Source of the DNA: Beroe forskalii
Taxonomy: Eukaryota; Ctenophora; Nuda; Beroida; Beroidae
Assembly: GCA_011033025.1 (NCBI GenBank)
Contig: WFMF01000052.1
Location: 506,396-570,395 of the forward strand
Direction of reading: 5' to 3'
DNA: 64,000 nucleotides
Below the pieces are notes generated by a model. It had not been told where the DNA came from, did not search any database, and saw only the letters and a program-made list of their open reading frames with translations. The translations under genes were made by a program, and so were the position numbers. This document shows, piece after piece, positions 1 through 11,419 of this stretch. The stretch's first letter is position 1. Every line of letters begins with the position of its first letter.

Positions 1-103
1 GTGTTAAAGGGTGTGTTTTTGATTGAAAGCCAATTTATGTTTACTAGTGAATTGAAGTGAGATGGTTCAATACCATTATGTTTTTATTATTATTATTATT
101 ATA
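1..103 (+). mobile_element. LINE copy A, 3' terminus only
   Basis: This is the 3' untranslated end of the same CR1/jockey-like LINE found at 4879, 20384 and 29710. It matches the reverse complement of those copies and ends in a TTA trinucleotide tail at about 81-101. The rest of the element lies outside the window. It runs on the plus strand, so its 3' end faces the GPCR gene. Confidence 0.85.
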
Positions 104-744
104 TATAGATTTAATAGTTTTATTGATTTTAGTTTTGCTTTATGTTATATCTTCTGCTTGTAATATCTTCTTCTCCTTCTGCTTGTAATATTCTGTTATT
201 AACGTTTTGTATTATTCAGAGGACATGTAACAGAGTCAATATATCTTATGTTGTTCAGAGGGCAGAGACCCCTCAAATGTCCTCACCTAGCATTTCACTT
301 CGTTAATATCATGATTAGGTTATCTGTGCTATATATTGATGTCCAGGTTTATTAAACAAATGCAGTGTATGAGCCTTGTTCGATGTTATTAGATTGATCA
401 TTGACACACTTAAACGAATGAATAACAAATCCAAACCTCAAACTATACACCATTATGGGCATGTATAACAAAAATATTGTTATTTTCTCACTAGATCAAG
501 GATTTTCTATGTGAAGCAGTTAATTGAATGAAGTTGATTGATTTGGTGCACATGTAATTTAGTTTTTCAGCAGGGATTTAGGGTTCAGCTGCAGGGATTA
601 CAGTTGGTATCAGTGATGTCCAGATACTCCCATCCGTAAAGCAAAGTGGATTTTTAGCTGGGGAATTTATCTCCAAAATTGGCTTCAAGCTTCGAAAAAA
701 AATTATTTCAGTTTGCACTTTAGTCCAAGACGTAAGGTCCATCC

Positions 745-1925
745 GTTAGCAACCCGTGTTAAAAGCGATTTTTCGACGGTTACTAGGCCTTTAGACCATG
801 TAGAATCGATCTAGCTCGGTCAGGACATCTGATCTCGATGGCGCCAAGTCGATATTGTCCACGCCCCCTTTTTAAGGTTCAGGCTTGAGCAGTATTTCAT
901 AACTTGGCTCAGGAAGATCGTAGAGAGTTCGTTTGGGCGCAAACGAAACAATGGCCATGTTTCTACACAATTGTTGAAGAAGTATACCAAAATGAGTCAG
1001 AAAAAGTTATGACCGAAAAACAGTTTTAAGCCATATACCGAGCAAATTTTTGGTGATTTTCGAAAATCGATAGCAACCCGTGTTTAAAGCGATTTCTCGA
1101 CGGTTGCCTAGACCTTCAGATCATGTAGAATCAATTAGCTTGGTCGGCATCTGATCTCGACGGCATAAGTCGATATTGACCACGCCTTTTTAAGGCTCGT
1201 GCGAGGCTTATTATTTTCATAACCTTGGCTCAGGAGGAGGTCGTAGAGAGTTCGTTTTGGAAACAAACGGCGCAATGGTCATGTTTCTAGACAATTATTT
1301 AATAAAGATATGCCCTAAAATATGAAGATTGTTGTGGGCGAAAAACTGATTTTTGGGCACCCGGCGAGTATATGGAGGCTATTTTTTGTATCTGGCCCTG
1401 GAAAATCGTAGAGTTCGTTTTGGGCGCTAATGAATCACCAATAGTCATTTTATATACGACTTTATTGATAAACATTTGCCCTAAGATGATGGTCAGGAAA
1501 AATTTATGGGCGAAAAGTGTTTTCTTGGTACTCTAGTTCCACAAGGCATAGCAGGAGGCAATTTTTGTATCTTGGCCCCAAGAAGATCGTAGAGGCTTCG
1601 TTGTGGGTGCAAAATCTAATGACCATGTTTATATACGACTTGTAATAAAGATAATATATGAACAGAGGTATGAGCGAACAACTGATTTTGGGCACCTGTG
1701 ATGCATATCACCTACCTCTTGTGCCTCTTTTCCGTTTCCAAAGTTCAATGGGGACCCAAAAGTCGTATGACCCAGGAACGTCTGTGCAAACGAATTGCAA
1801 TGACCATGTTTATACTTTACTGATAAACATATGCCCTAAATTGCTCAGGAACAGAGTAATGGATGAAAAACTGATAATTTGGACACCTGCAGGGGCGAAT
1901 ATCTGGGAGATGGTAGTGGACAGGT
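745..1925. repeat. Degenerate tandem repeat
   Basis: Diverged units repeat at about 325 bp (for example AGCAACCCGTGTT near 749 and 1074). Shorter units of roughly 190 bp follow, each with phrases such as GATCGTAGAG, ACCATGTTTATA and ATGCCCTAA. Short reading frames here come from the repeat and I do not regard them as genes. The region 104-744 holds nothing I recognise. Confidence 0.6.
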
Positions 1926-3480
1926 AGGGCTAAAGCACTCGTTGCAGTCCATCTTCACTGATTCCTCAGGGCAGGTCTGGTGTTCTGCACAGAGGTTTTT
2001 CTGAGGAGCATGCATGACAGGCTTAGTTCTGGGGGCGCACGAGAGGTCGTTGTTTTCCTGTTTTCGTTGCTGTTCTCATTACTGATATCAGATTTGATGT
2101 TGTCTGTGGGGCTATCAGCTATGAGAGCAGTTTTATTTATATCATCACTAGACAGTTCAGTTCTTTAGGATTGCTCTCCAAGTCAATGATCTGATATCCT
2201 GCTCCATTACATTGGTGGGGTTATTCATTTCTAATGATTACTTTTCTCAGACTTGGAAATATCAAACCATCACAACTCCTATCATCAAGTTAAGGTGATT
2301 GATTTGTCGCTTTCTGGATCACTCACTTCAACAGTGCCACTATTGATGGAGTTATCTTCTATTTCCTGCGAGGAATTTAAATGATTAAATACCTCTAAAC
2401 ACGTACACCTGTTGTTTCATGATAATATGCCATTAAAATTTTGACGGATTTGAGCATGGGAGTTTCAATTTTCTGAAAGGTGGTAATTTTCTCGGTAAGT
2501 GGTTAAGTTTATGTTCTGGGAAGCAATTTAAAATTTATAAACTTAAACCTATTAAAAGTCTCTGGCGAATCTGTATAAGTTATTAAAATTGGAAAACTGT
2601 GACAAAAATAAATATCATTTCATATACTTACTTCGTTCCCTGTCATCAGTATTAATTGCAAATCCAGTACATCATCATACCAATTAGGGTTCAGTCAGTG
2701 AACTATAAGTCATTCTGAAACAGTAATTCATCAACCAGGCCTAACATACTAACATGCAGCACAGTGCAACAGGTGCCAAAATACATACAAATTATATAAA
2801 AAATTCATTGCTTCATCATACTTTATAACTGACTGCAAATAATGATATTATGACAGTCATCAATCATTTGCAATTTGCATACATCATTACCAAAGTCCAC
2901 AGACTCTGCTGTAAATGAAACATTATAACAGAAAAATAATATTTTCATTAAGTCATGCTATGTTATGATAATATGATATTATTCTGTAACTGTCCGCAGA
3001 GTATGCAGGTTAAATCATTCATTATACATATTCCAGTGACCAGTTTTTCCCTAAAATGACCAATCACAAACAGCTGACCTGATAAGCAAAGCACTCACTT
3101 CCACTCACCACTGAGGAATAGGATGTTATTGAATAACCCATGAGTAAAAAACCTATTGGTCGAATTAGCTTATCAGGGGCCTACTCAACGTCAACTTCTG
3201 AATATCTTTTGCATGCCACATGATCGCTACTGATACCTTTAAATACCTTAGCCATCTCTAGTTAACTTGTTGCTTTCCTATTCCTTCCCTTGCTTTTACA
3301 AGTCACAATATAACTAGTTATGACTAGTTAGCCATTGATAAATTATGGTGCAGTTGATTTTAATGATAGTGTAGTATGATGAAGTCAACTATTTAGAATG
3401 CAGGTTTGAATGTGAGTACCTATTCGATGAAATGATGATTTTAAACATTTTAGTATTGTAACATTGTAACTTCACAGCAC
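1926..3480. other. Intergenic DNA upstream of GPCR, no recognised feature
   Basis: AT-rich sequence without a convincing reading frame or a clear repeat. The last part should contain the GPCR promoter and 5' UTR. A TTCACAG just before the start codon (about 3472-3478) could be a splice acceptor, so a 5' non-coding exon is possible. Confidence 0.4.
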
Positions 3481-3483
3481 AAA

Positions 3484-4482
3484 ATGAATGACTCGTTTGA
3501 TGAAATGAAGATAGACTTCACAGAATCCCAGACAATTCCTCTGGGCCTTTATTCTCTCCTCATGACTCTCTTTGGGCTATTGGGAAATGCTATAGTTCTC
3601 TTCTCATCGATGAAATACAATGCTATACAACTTGACAAAGCATCCTTAATTTTTGTCCAAAGTCTAGCTGCAGCTGATATTCTATACACATTGTTTGTGA
3701 TCTTTCCACAGACAGTAACTTATTGTGCAGGAAGCTGGGTCCTTGGAGACATATACTGCTTTGTGAATGCTCAGTTAAGCTTCATTCCTGGTTCAGTGAA
3801 TGCCTTAACAGTCTTCCTGATAACATCTTATAGAGTAAGACTTGTGATTAATCCATTCTATAGGATTTCTGTGTCTTCTGCCAGAGTTTTGTCAGTGGCA
3901 ATGTGGGTGTTAGGCACAGCAGGTACCATTATTTCTCTAGCTTTCAAGTCTACATCTTCCTTTGATTCTTCAAATGCAAAATGCATGTCTAGTATATATG
4001 TAAATCTTTCTGCAGAAAAGTTTCTCAAGTTGGCATTGATCATCATTGTAATAATCCCTCTGGTGGTCATCACAGTTGAAAACTTCATACTGTCTACATT
4101 TGCCATCAGAAGCAGCAGAAAGCAGAGCAACCCTCAATCATCATCAACATATAAAGCACTCCTCATGGTCTGTGCATTGTCTGGCATCTTCATAATAAGC
4201 TGGGTTCCTTACATTATATTCACAGTGGTTAAAGCCAAGAACCCACAAACACCACTGGTATTGGATTTGATGGCTTTTCACTGCATATTCATCAACTCAG
4301 CAGCAAATCCTATACTATACTCAATCACCAATAAAAGGTTTGGTTGTTTTATTCTAAATTTCATGAGTAGCTTCTTTTGCTCAATCTGCAATAAATCAAA
4401 AGTGTTCAACCCTCATCAAGCAGCATTTATTCATCCATCATCCAAAAGTAATGATACACCAATGATACAGAGTAGTCAATAA
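3484..4482 (+). CDS. Class A (rhodopsin-like) G protein-coupled receptor, orphan
   Basis: Single-exon gene for a 332-residue seven-helix receptor of the plasma membrane. Visible class A landmarks: GN..V in helix 1 (N35), AAAD in helix 2 (D65), C92 at the top of helix 3 pairing with a cysteine in loop 2 (probably C167), SWVP in helix 6 (W240, P242) and NPILY in helix 7 (N275-Y279), followed by an amphipathic helix 8. Possible N-glycosylation sites are N2 and N173. The helix 3 DRY motif is degenerate: R117 is kept and the conserved proline seven residues later (P124) is present, but the acidic residue before the arginine is Y116 and the following tyrosine is V118. An AATAAA at 4779-4784 is a plausible poly(A) signal. 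The ligand cannot be told from sequence; the family is certain, the subfamily is not. Confidence 0.88.
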   Translation: MNDSFDEMKIDFTESQTIPLGLYSLLMTLFGLLGNAIVLFSSMKYNAIQLDKASLIFVQSLAAADILYTLFVIFPQTVTYCAGSWVLGDIYCFVNAQLSFIPGSVNALTVFLITSYRVRLVINPFYRISVSSARVLSVAMWVLGTAGTIISLAFKSTSSFDSSNAKCMSSIYVNLSAEKFLKLALIIIVIIPLVVITVENFILSTFAIRSSRKQSNPQSSSTYKALLMVCALSGIFIISWVPYIIFTVVKAKNPQTPLVLDLMAFHCIFINSAANPILYSITNKRFGCFILNFMSSFFCSICNKSKVFNPHQAAFIHPSSKSNDTPMIQSSQ

Positions 4483-4878
4483 AAGATCCTTTTACTTGTG
4501 AAAGAGACCCCTTGATGATGAAATTAAGTCAAACATAATTGACGAAATAACACTGTGTGAAGCAATGAAAAGCAAGTTTTTTATGAGCCACTGTGGTCAC
4601 TGGTCAGAAACCCCCCATTATCAATTGGGCCATAAAAAGCGTTACTACTATGAGAGAGGCCTATCAATATAGAATTAAAAGAATTTAAAGGCCATTAATA
4701 ATTAATAAAATCCCACTGAATAACATGGTTGAGTTGGATGATTGTTCCATATAATTCTATCTGTTTATTTGTCTACATAATAAAGAGTGATATCTTCAAG
4801 TCTTCAATCTGCAAGACTTCAGTTCAGGTATATAAATGAGTTATACACATTTGAGGTGTCCATAACCACAACAGACTT

Positions 4879-6072
4879 ATAATAATAATAATAATAATAA
4901 AAACATAATGGTATTGAACCATCTCACTTCAATTCACTAGTAAACATAAATTGGCTTTCAATAAAAAAAAACACACCCTTTAACACAGGCGTCCAATAAC
5001 TTAAAGCTGTCAAAATCAAGCCTGAAAAACATGATAAAAAGTTATGTAATTATGGAAAAACAACTATGAAGAGTTGATGTTGATGCCCTTCTTCTTGGCC
5101 ACAAAAGGATTTTTCCTCAAATACTGGTTAAACTTCATCTTATTTGACAAATAACTGCTCCCTTCTATTTTTTCTAGAACTTGTGTAGATACATACCAAA
5201 AGTTGCTAGGGCTAAGACACTTTGCATCATTTTTATAACACTCCAGACTAGCTTTGAAATTATCAACAGTGGAAACATCTCTCACTGATTTAGGTAAATC
5301 ATTCCAAAATTGCCGGACTCTTTCAGAAATAAAATTGTCAGACAATTTGCATATATCCTTTGACAAATTAACATTAGCTGTCTTATGAGTTAACAGATTC
5401 CTTCTACTTCTACCAAGTTTAAACAAACCCTTGCCATATTCAACTTGATTATTAACCATTTTAAATGTTTCTATGAGGTCACCTCTTATTCTTCTTTCAG
5501 CCAATGTTGTTAAACCAAGTCTGTCCAAACGTTCACTATAGGGAAGTGTACCAATGCCATTTATAAGCCTTGTGAAGCGACGCTGAACACCTTCTAATTC
5601 AAGGATGGTAGTCCAATTCCCATAGTGAGCAGTTGGACACCAAAGCTGCACACAGTACTCAAGCTTTGGTCTAATTATTGCCTTATATATTCTTAACATT
5701 ATTTCACTTTCTTTAGAGATAACATTCCTTCCTACCCATGCAATGGTTCTATTTGCTTCCTTAATACATTTATCAATATTACAGTCCCACTGCAAGTTAT
5801 TATTCATTAAAACACCCAGATCCTTTTCAGTTAGAGTTTCTTGCAAGATCTTACCATCTAAAACATACTCATTTTTTGGGTTATCATTCACAGTAATGTG
5901 CATCACTTTACATTTATCAACATTAAATTTGAGAAGCCAGGTTTCCTCCCAACATTCTAAAGATTTCAAATCAGCACTGGTTACATTTAAGTTATCAGCA
6001 TTGGCAACAATTTTTAAATCATCAGCAAATATTTTGGAGACACCTTTTATACCATCAGGCAAATCGTTGATA
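4879..6072 (-). mobile_element. LINE copy B, 5'-truncated CR1/jockey-like retrotransposon
   Basis: Holds the 3' UTR, an AAT microsatellite tail (left end, about 4880-4900) and the C-terminal 330 residues of a reverse transcriptase. The frame 5064-6062 is intact from just before the FADD catalytic motif through the thumb and C-terminal domain (LGVLMNNNLQW, RPKLEYC, FWNDLPKSV). Homology to the longer copy at 29710 stops at about 6072, within the region coding for YINDLPDGI, so fingers and palm are missing and the copy is dead on its own. It lies minus, 3' end facing the GPCR gene. The frame at 5743-6078 on the opposite strand is a shadow. Confidence 0.92.
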
Positions 6073-6338
6073 AACTGACTCTTTAATTTTACGTATCATA
6101 TGATTTAATTAACAAAGGATATCGTAATTTTGTAATGTAATCGTATAAATAGATATTATGAAATGTTTCCTTTGGTGGGTGATAATCATTTGACAGTGAT
6201 CTGCTATAGCTTTAATTTTGATTGTTTTGTATTCTACATCTATTACATATTCATATTCAATTCGTAAAGTGTTAAATAGTCATTTGATTTGTGTCCAGTT
6301 CAATGTTTTGGAATTTTGGTTAATTTGAGAAATGATTG

Positions 6339-6393
6339 CCCTAACCAGCGCCCTGGTTTCGCGCACGGAGTGCGCGACGCCCCTGGTTAGGGG
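6339..6393. repeat. Short GC-rich palindrome bounded by CCCTAACCAG / CTGGTTAGGG
   Basis: A 55-bp self-complementary block in AT-rich DNA. It starts CCCTAACCAG and ends CTGGTTAGGGG, with a GCGCAC-GGAG-TGCGCG core. The same ends recur near 6651 and, as larger blocks, inside the GC-rich clusters at 26.6-27.1 and 32.4-32.9 kb. Confidence 0.6.
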
Positions 6394-6568
6394 AAGAGAA
6401 ATGGTTGCTTTATTTATACTGAATACATAAAATGTTTTTCCCTTGTCTGTCGTTGTCTGACGGCGTCGGACCTGATCGACCCATTATTTCAAATTTTAAA
6501 TTAATTGTGAGTCGTGGCCCGCGCAAGGGGGTCAGGCAACGCCTGACAAGTCTGTCGTTCGCGTTGGC

Positions 6569-6769
6569 TTGCTAAACACGTATATCCCTGTTTGCGCGGC
6601 GTTGCGCGCGTACACACACCTATGCGGGCTTAGGAGGTCGTTCGCTTCCCCTAACCAGGGGTTCCTAAGTCCGCATAGGTGTGCGTACGCGCCGTGCGCT
6701 TACCTACGGGACACACTGTGCTGGGGAAGCGCGCCGCGCGAGCCACACAGGGATATACGTGTTTAGCAA
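6569..6769. mobile_element. Pair of inverted GC-rich hairpin elements (TTGCTAAACACG family)
   Basis: Two members of the GC-rich family defined at 23870-24101 lie head to head: 6569-6635 forward (TTGCTAAACACG to GGGCTTAGGA) and 6662-6769 reverse (TTCCTAAGTCCGC to GTTTAGCAA). A CCCTAACCAGG motif lies between them. Short frames at 6569-6867 are by-products of GC-rich sequence without stops. Confidence 0.65.
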
Positions 6770-6835
6770 AACCAGGGGCGTCGCAGCTTGCCGCGCCGCG
6801 CACTCTGTGCGCAAAACTTGCCAGGCCAGACGTTG

Positions 6836-7102
6836 GGTATGTCTCCCATATAAACAGCTCTGAGTGACGTCACAGATCTAAACGTCAATTTTTCTGTATC
6901 CTAAACCTAACCATTGCCCATGCCCTAACCAAAACCCTAACCTTAATCCTTATCCTAAACCTAACAAATCCTGACCCTAACCAGAACGGCAGAACGTAAC
7001 CCTAACCTTACTGCTTAAAGCGCTAGATGCGCTTAATTATATTTTTCTGAGTGACGTCATTGTCATAAATAATGAAAGTTCCCGTTTATATGGGAGACTG
7101 AC
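6836..7102. mobile_element. Foldback element with telomere-like core and 9-bp target duplication
   Basis: Terminal inverted repeats GTCTCCCATATAAAC (6841-6855) and its complement (7084-7098) flank a core of degenerate CCCTAA-type repeats (about 6897-7010). A CTGAGTGACGTCA motif is present near both ends. The direct repeat CAGACGTTG at 6827-6835 and 7103-7111 looks like a 9-bp target site duplication, which suggests a Mutator-like mobilising transposase. No coding capacity. Confidence 0.65.
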
Positions 7103-7229
7103 CAGACGTTGCCTGCCCGAATCTGCGAGTCGGGGCGCGCGCGCTTGGCGCGCGCAGGGGGCCAGGCAACGTCTGGCAAGATTAATGTACAAATAATAAA
7201 ATATTTGACATTTGTTTGATTTTATTTTT

Positions 7230-7500
7230 TAAACTTAACAATACTACCATTTACAATCAAATTTGAGTAAGGTGCTTTATATCACCGAATGGAGTTTTCT
7301 GAAGACGAGAAATAATATAATCATTTTAAAAGTTGTATTCTCGAAACTGGCAGTAAATCAGTGGTGTAGAGTATATCTGATTTGATCCCATTTTTGCATT
7401 CTTAGTGTTTTACTATGGGGTCCCCCTCAGTCAATGCTAAAAGAAATCAAGTTCAACACATTTTTAAATACAATAGAAATATTATGCCCAGACTAACTCT
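7230..7500 (+). repeat. Dispersed repeat R1, copy 1
   Basis: About 250 bp closely related to 29473-29690 and to the complement of 61860-62080. Shared landmarks in order: TACAATCAAATTTGAG, GAGTTTTCTGAAGAC, CTCGAAACTG.CAGTAAATCAG and CCCCTCAGTCAATGCTA. A more diverged relative lies near 7920-8030. Family unknown. Confidence 0.6.
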
Positions 7501-8381
7501 GTAGTTGATGTTTAGTTCTTCTGCCTCCTTTCTCTCACCAAGTCCATTTCATTCCATTCAAATCGGAGATTATAGTATTGTGTTGGCATTGTCAAGTAAA
7601 TGTCTTCTTGGTCCACAACATTTTTTAGGAATAAATCAATTTCAATCACTCAGATTCACTACAGGGATATATATAGTGGATTTGATTTGAATATTTGAAT
7701 CAAAATTTTTCAATTCTATTCTATTCAAAATATCATTCCACTCAAGCTAAAATTAGCAGATTATTTTGTAATTTGTATTTGAAATACAGAGTTGGAGAGG
7801 TCTTGCAGATCATTGTCTCAAATGATTTTCTTTCTGTTCAATCCATTATTTGACACTTTCTGTTCAATCCATTATTTGATTTATTTCAACTTTTATGATC
7901 CAATTGACAGGATGGCTAACATCCAAATGGAGATGCTGAAGACAGAATAATTTTCCGAAACTGTCAGTAGATTAGCATGTGTGAAGGGTTTGATTCATGC
8001 CATTCATGCATTGTTCCTTTTCACATCCAAGACACCCTCGTACACAGGAACACTGTTCTCCTGTGTACATTGTATACTGTTGCCATAGTCTGTTTTCGCA
8101 CCCTTGAAGCTGCGGCTGCACCCCCTAGTATCATAACCCAGTGAAGATGGTGAGTCCAAGACAGTATGGGTCCTCCCCACTGGTAACTGCCATTCAATAC
8201 ACAGTGTTTACCTGACAAAGTAACCCAGGTAGACCCTCCTGATCTGTGTTCTGAGCAAGAGGGTCAACTCGTTTCTTTCTGGCTTATTCATTTCACTCAC
8301 TCATCTCACTTTGGGGTGTCACTGCTATGTGTTCATCAGTAAATAACAGAGGTAGTAAATAAGGTTGTAGATAGGGTTTTT
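7501..8381. other. Non-coding stretch before the gap
   Basis: Contains a short direct duplication (TTTCTGTTCAATCCATTATTTGA twice near 7828 and 7857; each copy is slightly longer than quoted) and an R1-like fragment. The phrase GAGTTGGAGAGGTCTTGCAG near 7790 recurs in related form near 58810. No gene is supported. Confidence 0.4.
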
Positions 8382-8481
8382 NNNNNNNNNNNNNNNNNNN
8401 NNNNNNNNNNNNNNNNNNNNNNNNNNNNNNNNNNNNNNNNNNNNNNNNNNNNNNNNNNNNNNNNNNNNNNNNNNNNNNNNN
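8382..8481. other. Assembly gap (100 N)
   Basis: Exactly 100 unknown bases, the usual placeholder for a scaffold join of unknown length. Sequence order across this point is therefore less certain. Confidence 0.99.
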
Positions 8482-9008
8482 TACTTTACATGTGATCGTT
8501 TTTTCTTTAAGAGTTTATGTTAAGGGTAAACCCTATCCGCATAAGATTGTGGCCTCGAGTCAGTTGGTTATTTATGCTTAAATGGTTGTGGTGTGAAATG
8601 TTTTGTTTCGAAGTTTCAATTGCATTTAACTTTCATGCAACATGTTTTATGGCAATGAAATATCAAAACAAAATTTTTGTGAAGTACATACACTACTTCA
8701 TACACCAACAGTATGTATCAATGCTGGGCGCTGGTTCTATCATTTGACGTTTGATCTTAAAAAACTTATTCGCTGAATTGAACAGCTAAACACTATGATT
8801 ATGGGATGTTGACTTTTACAAATTCATCTAAGGCAAATTGTACAAAATATTCGCTTGTTTCAATTATGAAATAGCGTACCTATTGAGATTTTGATCATAA
8901 ACATCGAGTTCGAATACGACAAACGTTCATTCATATAAAATTGTTGCTATGTTTCTATTCAGTCCGTCTCCTTTGATTGCCGCATATATGGCAGGGTATT
9001 AATACAGC

Positions 9009-9165
9009 AAATACACACTTGGGTGTGTAATTACCATCGTAATTGCACTCGCAAGCCTGTCGTATCATCTAATAAATGCACTCGCAAGCTCGTGCATTTA
9101 TTGCATGAATTCCACTCGCAAGCTCGTGGAATTAATGTGGTAATTACACACCCAAGTGTGTATTT
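9009..9165. mobile_element. Small foldback element
   Basis: Terminal inverted repeats of about 26 bp (AATACACACTTGGGTGTG at 9010 onward and its complement ending near 9164). The interior holds three small hairpins built on the phrase CACTCGCAAGC(T)CGTG. It looks like a non-autonomous miniature element. I found no clear target duplication. Confidence 0.6.
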
Positions 9166-10050
9166 ACCGTATACAATTTTCGACATTTTTTTGATAATTG
9201 AAACTGCTTTTGGAAGCTGATAGATGTGGCTTGATGCTGCCTGAATTTCATGGGAATTGCTTGTGATTTAAAAAAGTTGCAGTCCTGCAACTTCGAAACT
9301 TTTTGAGAAAATTTTGAGAGAAATGGAATTACCTGTAAAATGCATTATACCCCTCCCAAGCTTGTTTTAGCGACCGTGTAAGTTTGGTTATACGGTCTCC
9401 ACTAAATTACAGTGCAAAAAAGGTTAAAATGAAATCTGATTTTATGAAGGAGCACTCAAAAATCTACTTTAAGCGTTGAATCCGTACGAGGGTCGTCAGA
9501 CCGAGTAGGAAGAAATACTGTTGCTTGGTCGGATAATAGTAGGCCCCAGCTGTTTCTGGTCGGGGTATAATCCAGTTCCATGATCTCAGCTGTGACCGTA
9601 TACCTTCGATAATGAACTCGGCACGCCTCGTCCATTATCCAACACAGTCTCGGCTGTCGCCTCGACCATGTAAGTTGCGGTATACGGTCACCACTTCGAC
9701 ATGTAACCGCTTATTACTCCTTCATGAATCTAGCATTTCAAAAGGACTTTGACGCTTGAATACTTTTTTTTTCTATTTTGACCGATATAAAACAAACAAT
9801 ATCACATGAAGCCCGGAAACGTTTTGAGCACTTCGTCCCCTAGGAAACTGTCAAATAAATCATTGATATCATGTCCTGAAAGTTGAAAGAATAACTTTAT
9901 AAAATCATGTTCAAGTTCAACAACAATAGTGGTAAATTTTTCCCAAAATATAGCAGTACAAGTGAATTGAAAAATTAAACTGGGTCGCAGACTCACATGC
10001 GTCACAAGTACGACACAGTTGTAACACAAGTACAACCGACATAGTCCTGC
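9166..10050. other. Non-coding stretch with weak repeats
   Basis: Between about 9340 and 9740 there are partial inverted phrases (TATACGGTC twice; GAAGGAG near 9445 and CTCCTTC near 9719), perhaps an eroded foldback element. The frame 9802-10101 on the minus strand has no recognisable domain. Confidence 0.35.
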
Positions 10051-10059
10051 ACAACTCAG

Positions 10060-10253
10060 ATGGTAGGACAAAACCCACCGGACAAAACCCCACCCGGACA
10101 TAACCCCACCTTAGAGCGAACTATACGTCCTAACCCTAACCGTAACATTGCGTCACAGGATTATGCACGAGCGTCCCTTTCGCGCAATTTGTGCTCTAAG
10201 GTGGGGTTATGTCCGGGTGCGGTTTTGTCCGGGTGGTGTTTTGTCCGCGCACC
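10060..10253. mobile_element. MULE-like miniature element with long inverted repeats
   Basis: About 50-bp terminal inverted repeats (GGACAAAACCCACCGGAC and onward through CTTAGAGC; complement from GCTCTAAGG to TTTTGTCC) enclose a 75-bp core that contains CCTAACCCTAACCG, a telomere-like phrase. ACAACTCAG occurs at 10051-10059 and 10254-10262, a perfect 9-bp direct repeat flanking the element, as expected for Mutator-like transposition. No coding capacity. Confidence 0.75.
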
Positions 10254-10262
10254 ACAACTCAG

Positions 10263-11415
10263 CCTGATGGACTCCCTCAAAGCCCAGTGTTAGAGGGGCC
10301 TGGCCTACAAGGCACAAGCCATTCCTACCAAGGGATCACGATTCACGGTAGTCAATCAATAGAAAAATCAAAATTTGGTACAGAAATTGGAACAGGAGCC
10401 CAATTCGGGCATCAATCTGCTCATCAAGTGAACCATGAGCTGCTTAGATGTGAGATTTATCTCCCATCCTAATTCCTAATTAAATAAGTAAGAAGCACGG
10501 AACGCAAGGTGGGAAATGAACCTTTCGATTGAACTTAATCCAACGCCTAACCAACTGCCAGATTTGCCAGCACTTTCGGCATGGCAGAAAAATTTGGTCA
10601 GAGCATATCGTACCAATCTTTCCCGATGTAAAAATAAATTGAAGATCAATTTTCGAACCATTATCATGTTAGGCAAATGAAAGGCTTATTACTAGCCGAT
10701 TCTTGCTTCAAAAATCCGTAAAGCTGAACGAATAGAATCTCGATGACGTATTTTATTTGCATACTCTTATGCCCATGGGACTCTTCGAGGTTCACAGTGA
10801 CCCTCACAGCATGCGAGTAGACTGTAAACTGAGTTCTCTAAAAGTAAACTGAATGTTTAGTTTTAATATCAGTTAACTTCAGAGCATAATAGATGAGGTT
10901 AGTAATATGAAAGAAAAGTGGAATTAATGCGTGAACTCATGAACAGGAACTGTTCACTGTTCTCGGCACTTGGTGAAAACACTTTTGTATTTCAGATCGT
11001 GGGTCACTGGAAGGACTTTCTACCCGAAGCGAAGATTATAAACTGATGGAGATCTGGATTTATTATGAAGTATAAAATATAGTTTAGCCTTTTGAAACAT
11101 GACATAATATGAGCCATAACAAACTTATCTGTGATAAATAATGATAATTTCAACTTTGATCCTGAATTAGAACAAAATAAACGGAAATCGCTTTTATTGT
11201 CGCTGCTGGCAGTTGATTTTATTTCTATCGATTGAAGCTTTTTGTAAGCGGCAATTCTGATTTCCTTCATTATATTACGACAATTAAAACAAATTTTATA
11301 ATTGTTATGATTGATGTTTCGTTTTAAATAGAATTGTATCTCTTTTAATTCAGATTTAGATCCCAAAATTAGCATCCTTCTTTTTCATTGCATGCGTGAT
11401 CAGTCACTTGTCAGG
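10263..11415. other. Non-coding stretch, nothing recognised
   Basis: AT-rich sequence with only short frames (longest 123 codons, minus strand, 11004-11375) that carry no motif I know. Confidence 0.35.
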
Positions 11416-11419
11416 CGTT

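Noticed and set aside
6569-6867. Overlapping frames in the GC-rich block
   Set aside because: Three overlapping frames in one hairpin-element pair; they reflect GC composition and contain no domain.
6897-7010. Interstitial telomere or chromosome end
   Set aside because: The CCCTAA-like units are degenerate, few and enclosed in a foldback element with a target duplication.
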